Below are positions 49,654-55,463 of a stretch of 55,463 nt of DNA, one piece after another. The stretch covers positions 13,063 to 68,525 of the forward strand of contig NZ_MVBK01000018.1 in assembly GCF_002000365.1 (NCBI RefSeq), read 5' to 3'. Below the pieces are notes generated by a model. The model had not been told where the DNA came from. It made no database searches and was given only the letters and a program-made list of their open reading frames with translations. This DNA is from Thioalkalivibrio denitrificans. GTDB lineage: Bacteria > Pseudomonadota > Gammaproteobacteria > Ectothiorhodospirales > Ectothiorhodospiraceae. How positions within the stretch are numbered: the stretch's first letter is position 1; each line of letters begins with the position of its first letter. The position numbers were made by a program, and so were the translations under genes.

Positions 49654-49682
49654 ACCCGCTCTACCGACTGAGCTACCGGGGA
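49607..49682 (-). tRNA. tRNA-Asn (GTT)
   Basis: A 76-nt cloverleaf read on the minus strand: acceptor TCCCCGG / CCGGGGA, D arm GCTC-AGTCGGTAGA-GCGG-like, anticodon loop CTGTTAA with GTT, T loop GGTTCGAGCC, discriminator G and encoded CCA. It is the integration target of the 10.2-kb element. Confidence 0.96.
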
Positions 49683-49786
49683 ATGGAAGCCGCGAATCTT
49701 AATGGATGGCATCTGCCAGGGTCAAGGCAGAGGCCCGGTCCTTGGTTAGGGCAATGCCGCTGGCACGGCCTTCAGATGCATCCCGT

Positions 49787-49856
49787 GTAGGTCGGGGCTT
49801 CAGCCCGACGATCGTGGCCAGCGGAGCCACCCACGTCGGCCTGAAGGCCGACCTAC
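49787..49856. repeat. REPIN-like hairpin pair, copy 3
   Basis: GTAGGTCGGGGCTTCAGCCC... (49787-49809) faces GTCGGCCTGAAGGCCGACCT... (49835-49856), just after the stop side of the aminotransferase gene. The spacing is nearly identical to copy 2 (17372-17441). Confidence 0.8.
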
Positions 49857-49874
49857 AGGGGGGTGTTTCGGTCT

Positions 49875-51056
49875 TCAGCTTTCCACCGCCTGGCGGATGC
49901 GGGCCACGGCCTGCTTGAGGTTGTCCATGCTGGTGGCGAAGGAGATGCGCACGTGGCCGTCGGCGCCGAAGGCGGAGCCGGGGACCAGGGCAACGCCGTG
50001 CTCCAGCAGGCGTTCCGAGAAGGCCGTGTCGGTCTCCAGACCCAGGGACTCCATGGCGCCCTTGACGCTGGGCAGGGAGTAGAAGGTGCCGTCACCGGGC
50101 AGGCAGTCCACGCCGGGGATGGCGTTGAGGGCCTCCACCAGATAGTCGTGACGCTGCTGGAAGGCGCTGCACATGGTGGCCACGCAGCTCTGGTCGCCCA
50201 TGAGCGCCGCCTCGGCCGCCGCCTGTGCGATGGAGGTCGGGTTGGAGGTGCTCTGGGACTGGATCTTCTTCATGGCGCCGATGAGCTTCTTCGGACCGCC
50301 CGCATAACCGATGCGCCATCCGGTCATGGAGTAGGCCTTGGAGACACCGTTGAGCACGATGGTGCGGTCATAGAGCTCCGGACAGGCCATCAGGATGTTG
50401 CTGAAGCTGCGATCCCCGAACAGGATGTGCTCGTACATGTCGTCGGTGGCCACCAGCACGTGCGGATGGCGCAGCAGCACCTCGCCGAGTGCGCGCAGCT
50501 CGTCGCGCGAGTACGCGACGCCAGTCGGGTTCGAAGGGCTGTTCAGCATAAGCAGACGGGTGCGGTCCGTGATGGCCGCATCGAGCTGCTCGGGGCTCAT
50601 CTTGAAGCCCTGGGCCTGGTCGGTGGTCACGATCACGGGCTTGCCGTCCGCCAGCAGGGTCATGTCCGGGTAGGAGACCCAGTAGGGCGCGGGGATGATG
50701 ACCTCGTCGCCCTCGTCCAGCAGCGCCTCGAACAGGTTGAAGATGCTGTGCTTGCCGCCGCAGGAGACCAGGATCTGGTCCGCCTCGTAGGTCAGCCCGT
50801 TGTCGCGGCTGAATTTGTCGATGATCGCCAGCTTCAGGCTGGGGATACCATCCACGGCGGTGTACTTGGTCTTGCCGGCATGCAGGGCGGTGATGGCCGC
50901 CTCCTTGATGTGCTCGGGCGTGTCAAAGTCCGGTTCGCCGGCGCCAAGGCCGATGATGTCCCGGCCCTGAGCCTTGAGCTGCGCTGCGAGGGCGGTCACC
51001 GCCAGGGTAGGGGAGGGCTTGATGCGCTGAACGCGGGTGGAGAGCTTGATGTCCAC
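49875..51056 (-). CDS. Class I PLP-dependent aminotransferase (aspartate aminotransferase, Ib type)
   Basis: A 393-residue cytosolic enzyme. Family features: GLGAGEPDFDTPEHI, KYTAVDGIPSLKLAI, NSPSNPTGVAYS and the PLP lysine in VSKAYSMTGWRIGYAGG. The Ib subgroup contains aspartate and prephenate aminotransferases, so it may transfer amino groups among aspartate, glutamate and aromatic keto acids. The gene is divergent from uvrB across 120 bp. Confidence 0.93.
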   Translation of the reverse strand: MDIKLSTRVQRIKPSPTLAVTALAAQLKAQGRDIIGLGAGEPDFDTPEHIKEAAITALHAGKTKYTAVDGIPSLKLAIIDKFSRDNGLTYEADQILVSCGGKHSIFNLFEALLDEGDEVIIPAPYWVSYPDMTLLADGKPVIVTTDQAQGFKMSPEQLDAAITDRTRLLMLNSPSNPTGVAYSRDELRALGEVLLRHPHVLVATDDMYEHILFGDRSFSNILMACPELYDRTIVLNGVSKAYSMTGWRIGYAGGPKKLIGAMKKIQSQSTSNPTSIAQAAAEAALMGDQSCVATMCSAFQQRHDYLVEALNAIPGVDCLPGDGTFYSLPSVKGAMESLGLETDTAFSERLLEHGVALVPGSAFGADGHVRISFATSMDNLKQAVARIRQAVES

Positions 51057-51176
51057 GGTAGTATCCGGTAGTCAGGTTGTGAATCGGGCGGTTGACAGGA
51101 CCGTGCCGGAGCAGGGCCGGAACACGGCGCAAAACGTTCTAAATGATACGCAAAGACGGCTGCTAAGATAAGCCCG

Positions 51177-53197
<2,021 letters not shown>

Positions 53198-53198
<1 letters not shown>

Positions 53199-54445
53199 TG
53201 AAGTGTCTCCTGAAATCGATGATGTCAGCCGTCATCGCTGGCGGCTTGCTGGCAGGAGCGTCCGGTGTTACCGCCGACCCCGAAAGCCTTGCGTTGCGCA
53301 TGGTGAATCCGGAGTCGGAACTGGTGGGCGAACTCATGACAATACACTCGCGTCATGAGGACACGCTGATTGACATCGCACGGGCCCACGGGCTCGGTTA
53401 CCACGCCATCCGCAATGCAAATCCGGGTGTGGATGCCTGGTTGCCCGGCGAGAACACACGGATCGTGCTGCCGCGACGCCATATTCTGCCCCGGGCGCAT
53501 CGCTCCGGCATTGTCATCAATCTCCCGGAAATGCGGCTCTACGACTTCACCGTGGGAGACGACCGGTTGATGACCTACGCGGTCAGCATCGGCCAGATGG
53601 ACTGGAACACGCCCCTGGGCACGCTCAGGGTCATTGAGAAGCGGGAACAACCCACATGGCACCCGCCTGCCTCGATCCGCGAAGCCTTTGCCGCCCGGGG
53701 CGAGCCGCTTCCGGCGCGCGTCCCGCCCGGGCCTGACAATCCCCTGGGCGAATACGCCATGCGCCTGAGCAACCCCAGCTACCTGATCCACGGCACCAAC
53801 TGGCCGCTGGGCATCGGCATGCGCGCCACGCACGGTTGCATCCGGTTGGGTCCCGAGGACATCGAACACCTCTTCAGTCGCGTACCCGTGGGTACCGACG
53901 TGCATATCGTGAACGAGCCGGTCAAGGCGGGATGGTCAGGCGATACGCTCTATATGGAGGCCCATCCGTTCCTGGATGAACTCGAGGAATCCAGCAATCT
54001 GACGCCCGCGGTGCGGGCCGTGGTGGCCGCCACGGAAACCCGGGCGGCCAATGTGGACTGGGATGCGGTGAAGCGGATCGTCAGGGAGAGCAGGGGCATC
54101 CCCGAACCCGTGGGCACCTACGTACCGCAGGAACCGGTTGTGGCCGACATCGACCCCGGTGAGCCGATACCCCTGGAAGACGCCGCGCAGTCCGACCCCG
54201 CTGACTGGTACGTGCAGCTGGGCAGTTTCGGCAACGCCGACAACGCGCAACGTCTTGCCCAGCGCATGGAGCAGGCCGGTTTTGAGGTGCGGATAGAGAG
54301 TTACCGTCGCGAGGGCCAGGACATGACCCGAGTGCTGGCAGGCCCGGCCGCCCATGCGACGGAGGCGCAGGCCCTGCTTGAGGAAGTTCGTAAGGTGGTG
54401 AATGAGCAAGCCCACCTCGTGCGCATGGCTCGCCCTGCGCACTGA
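53198..54445 (+). CDS. L,D-transpeptidase with LysM and SPOR domains
   Basis: A 415-residue periplasmic enzyme. It has a signal peptide (MSAVIAGGLLAGASGVTA), a LysM-like segment (LIDIARAHGLGYHAIRNANP), a YkuD catalytic domain with the HGTNWPLGIGMRATHGCIRL active site (His and Cys of SHGCIRL type) and a C-terminal SPOR domain (DWYVQLGSFGNADNAQRLAQ). It probably forms 3-3 crosslinks or attaches a lipoprotein to peptidoglycan. An Lpp-like gene lies next to it. SPOR suggests recruitment to denuded septal glycan. It is translationally coupled to uvrB (TGATG). Confidence 0.94.
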
Positions 54446-54477
54446 AGGGATTGCTGCACGTCCTGAATCGCAAGTGT

Positions 54478-54556
54478 CCGGATGCCGGGCGAGTCCGTTT
54501 GCCCGGATTCCGGCGTCTTCGGGACAACGGGCAGCCGGTTCAGGCGCCCGTTGTCC
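54478..54556. terminator. Bidirectional terminator-like hairpins
   Basis: Two hairpins lie between the convergent transpeptidase and Lpp-like genes: CCGGGC / GCCCGG (about 54485-54506) and GGACAACGGGC / GCCCGTTGTCC (54522-54532, 54546-54556). T tracts are lacking, so efficiency is uncertain. Confidence 0.55.
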
Positions 54557-54583
54557 ACTCAGTTGAGCACCAATGCCGCGGTG

Positions 54584-54895
54584 TTACTTGACGGCACCCC
54601 GCTCGTACATGCGCTCCATCGCCTCACGCAAACGCGCGGTCTCCTCCAGCGCCTGATCGGCCTTGCGATTGGCCTCAGCAGCCATGTTGCGCGCCTCGTT
54701 GGCCGTGCGCGTGGCCTGTTCCGCAGCCGTACGGGCCTGGCCTGCCTCGGTGCGAGCCTGGGCCGCGGCAGCAGCGGCCTCATCCGCTGACGTGCGAGCC
54801 TCCTGGACATCCGCCGTCGAGGCGCAGCCGCCCAGTAAGGCAAGGGCCAGGGCCAGGGCCGAGAATGCACTGACTCGTTTGATGGTATTGGTCAT
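54584..54895 (-). CDS. Lpp/OprI-like alanine-zipper lipoprotein
   Basis: A 103-residue outer-membrane lipoprotein. The lipobox LLGGC ends the signal (MTNTIKRVSAFSALALALAL...). The rest is an Ala-rich heptad coil (ARTSADEAAAAAAQARTEAG; QATRTANEARNMAAEANRKA). The C-terminus is AVK, whose Lys can be linked to peptidoglycan. ATG 54895 has GGGAG upstream. The neighbouring L,D-transpeptidase could be the enzyme that attaches it, as YbiS-type enzymes do for Lpp. Confidence 0.88.
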   Translation of the reverse strand: MTNTIKRVSAFSALALALALLGGCASTADVQEARTSADEAAAAAAQARTEAGQARTAAEQATRTANEARNMAAEANRKADQALEETARLREAMERMYERGAVK

Positions 54896-55198
54896 TGGAG
54901 ACTCCCTGAAATGGGTTTGGGGGAAAGTGCCGGACGATCCGAACCGGGAAACCGGCAAGGAAGCGCCCTTGCACTCATCATGTTAGCAGGACCGCGCGGT
55001 CTGTAAACAATATCCATCACGGCCCGTGTCACAATCCGGAACACGGTCACGACTTCGAACGCGGATTGAGCCTTCAGCTCTCAGCCGTCAGCTGTCAGTG
55101 ATCATGCACCAGCGCTGCACATGCCGGTGTATGCCTGCCTGACAGTGGTGCATCGACGACAACATGGTCAGTCATAACTGTATGAAAAAAAGGAGAAA

Positions 55199-55252
55199 AT
55201 GGATTTGGTACGCCTTATGCACGTGCCAACACGTGTGTCCGATGGCTTGTGA
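55199..55252 (+). CDS. Possible 17-residue leader peptide or sRNA segment
   Basis: AAGGAG 4-5 nt before ATG 55199 opens a frame reading MDLVRLMHVPTRVSDGL, ending at TGA 55250-55252. A strong terminator follows 43 bp later. Either a tiny translated leader or the 5' part of a small RNA would fit. The coding claim rests only on the ribosome site. Confidence 0.3.
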   Translation: MDLVRLMHVPTRVSDGL

Positions 55253-55294
55253 TTCGCACGCTGTCGGCCATGTTTCAAGACTCCTCCTGCTCTT

Positions 55295-55321
55295 GGGGTG
55301 CCACCGGCACCCCTTTTTTTT
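55295..55321 (+). terminator. Strong rho-independent terminator
   Basis: The stem GGGGTGCC / GGCACCCC with a 3-nt loop is followed by eight T residues. No ordinary plus-strand gene ends nearby (the transpeptidase gene stops 850 bp upstream), which points to a short transcript starting after about 55100. Confidence 0.88.
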
Positions 55322-55463
55322 CCGCTCCAGGGCTTGTCGGCATCAATGCGCGTGACAGCCGTTTGATGGCTTCAGGCATCGAGGGGTCCACTAGTGTCCT
55401 GAGTCAGAGATTCGTTGCATTTCAGCGGGCCTGTACGGGATGCGCGGCAAGGCGCTCGAGCGA

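Larger units (their letters stand above)
54896..55463. other. Largely gene-free end of window
   Basis: Apart from the terminator and possible leader peptide listed separately, no coding frame with good composition is seen. The 55322-55463 part shows nothing recognisable, and the window ends before the next gene is evident. Confidence 0.5.

Overview
The window is GC-rich chromosomal DNA from a gammaproteobacterium, plausibly of the Chromatiales/Ectothiorhodospiraceae type. This placement is an inference from gene content (AhcY, MnmC, QueG, LOG, UvrB and DgcZ-like proteins, cytochrome c and multicopper oxidase genes) and base composition, not from a marker gene. Most genes are densely packed housekeeping or envelope genes with many short REP-like hairpins between them.

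Layout. (1) 1-4.55 kb: the 3' end of an unidentified gene, then ahcY behind a 24-bp inverted repeat, then a complete AmmeMemoRadiSam set (amrA and amrB on the minus strand, amrS divergent). (2) 4.7-17.3 kb: a minus-strand copper-handling cluster. It holds a Met/Gly-repeat CpxP-like protein, small exported and membrane proteins, a CopA ATPase with unusual metal-binding domains, a YVTN beta-propeller, Cys/His-rich exported proteins, a cardiolipin synthase, a cytochrome c lipoprotein, a Tat-exported multicopper oxidase and a DASS anion transporter. A second copper locus (Cys-containing exported protein plus PCuAC chaperone) lies at 37.9-38.95 kb. (3) 17.5-27.3 kb: three c-di-GMP proteins and queG. 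Between them lies an integrase-less integron cassette array (three attC sites, four small unknown genes), followed by an orphan YefM-type antitoxin whose toxin appears to have been destroyed by one of two flanking MITE copies. (4) 27.5-38.95 kb: a four-domain rhodanese, another MITE-like element, a LOG-family protein, mnmC with a YadGH-like ABC exporter, an M17 aminopeptidase and an AmpD-like amidase with an SH3 domain.

(5) 39.38-49.65 kb: a 10.2-kb integrated element at the 3' end of tRNA-Asn, bounded by 48-bp direct repeats. It encodes a tyrosine integrase, an AlpA-like excisionase, a P4-type primase-helicase, an HNH-derived zinc-finger protein, a Mu gpT-like capsid protein, a putative HExxH metalloprotease, a tape-measure-like protein and several small unknowns. 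No terminase, portal, tail tube, baseplate or lysis gene is visible. It looks like a phage satellite or a minimal capsid-encoding element, and it is the most unusual object in the window. (6) 49.6-55.46 kb: the intact tRNA-Asn, a class I aminotransferase, uvrB with an overlapping L,D-transpeptidase gene, an Lpp-like lipoprotein and a 0.57-kb tail holding a strong terminator.
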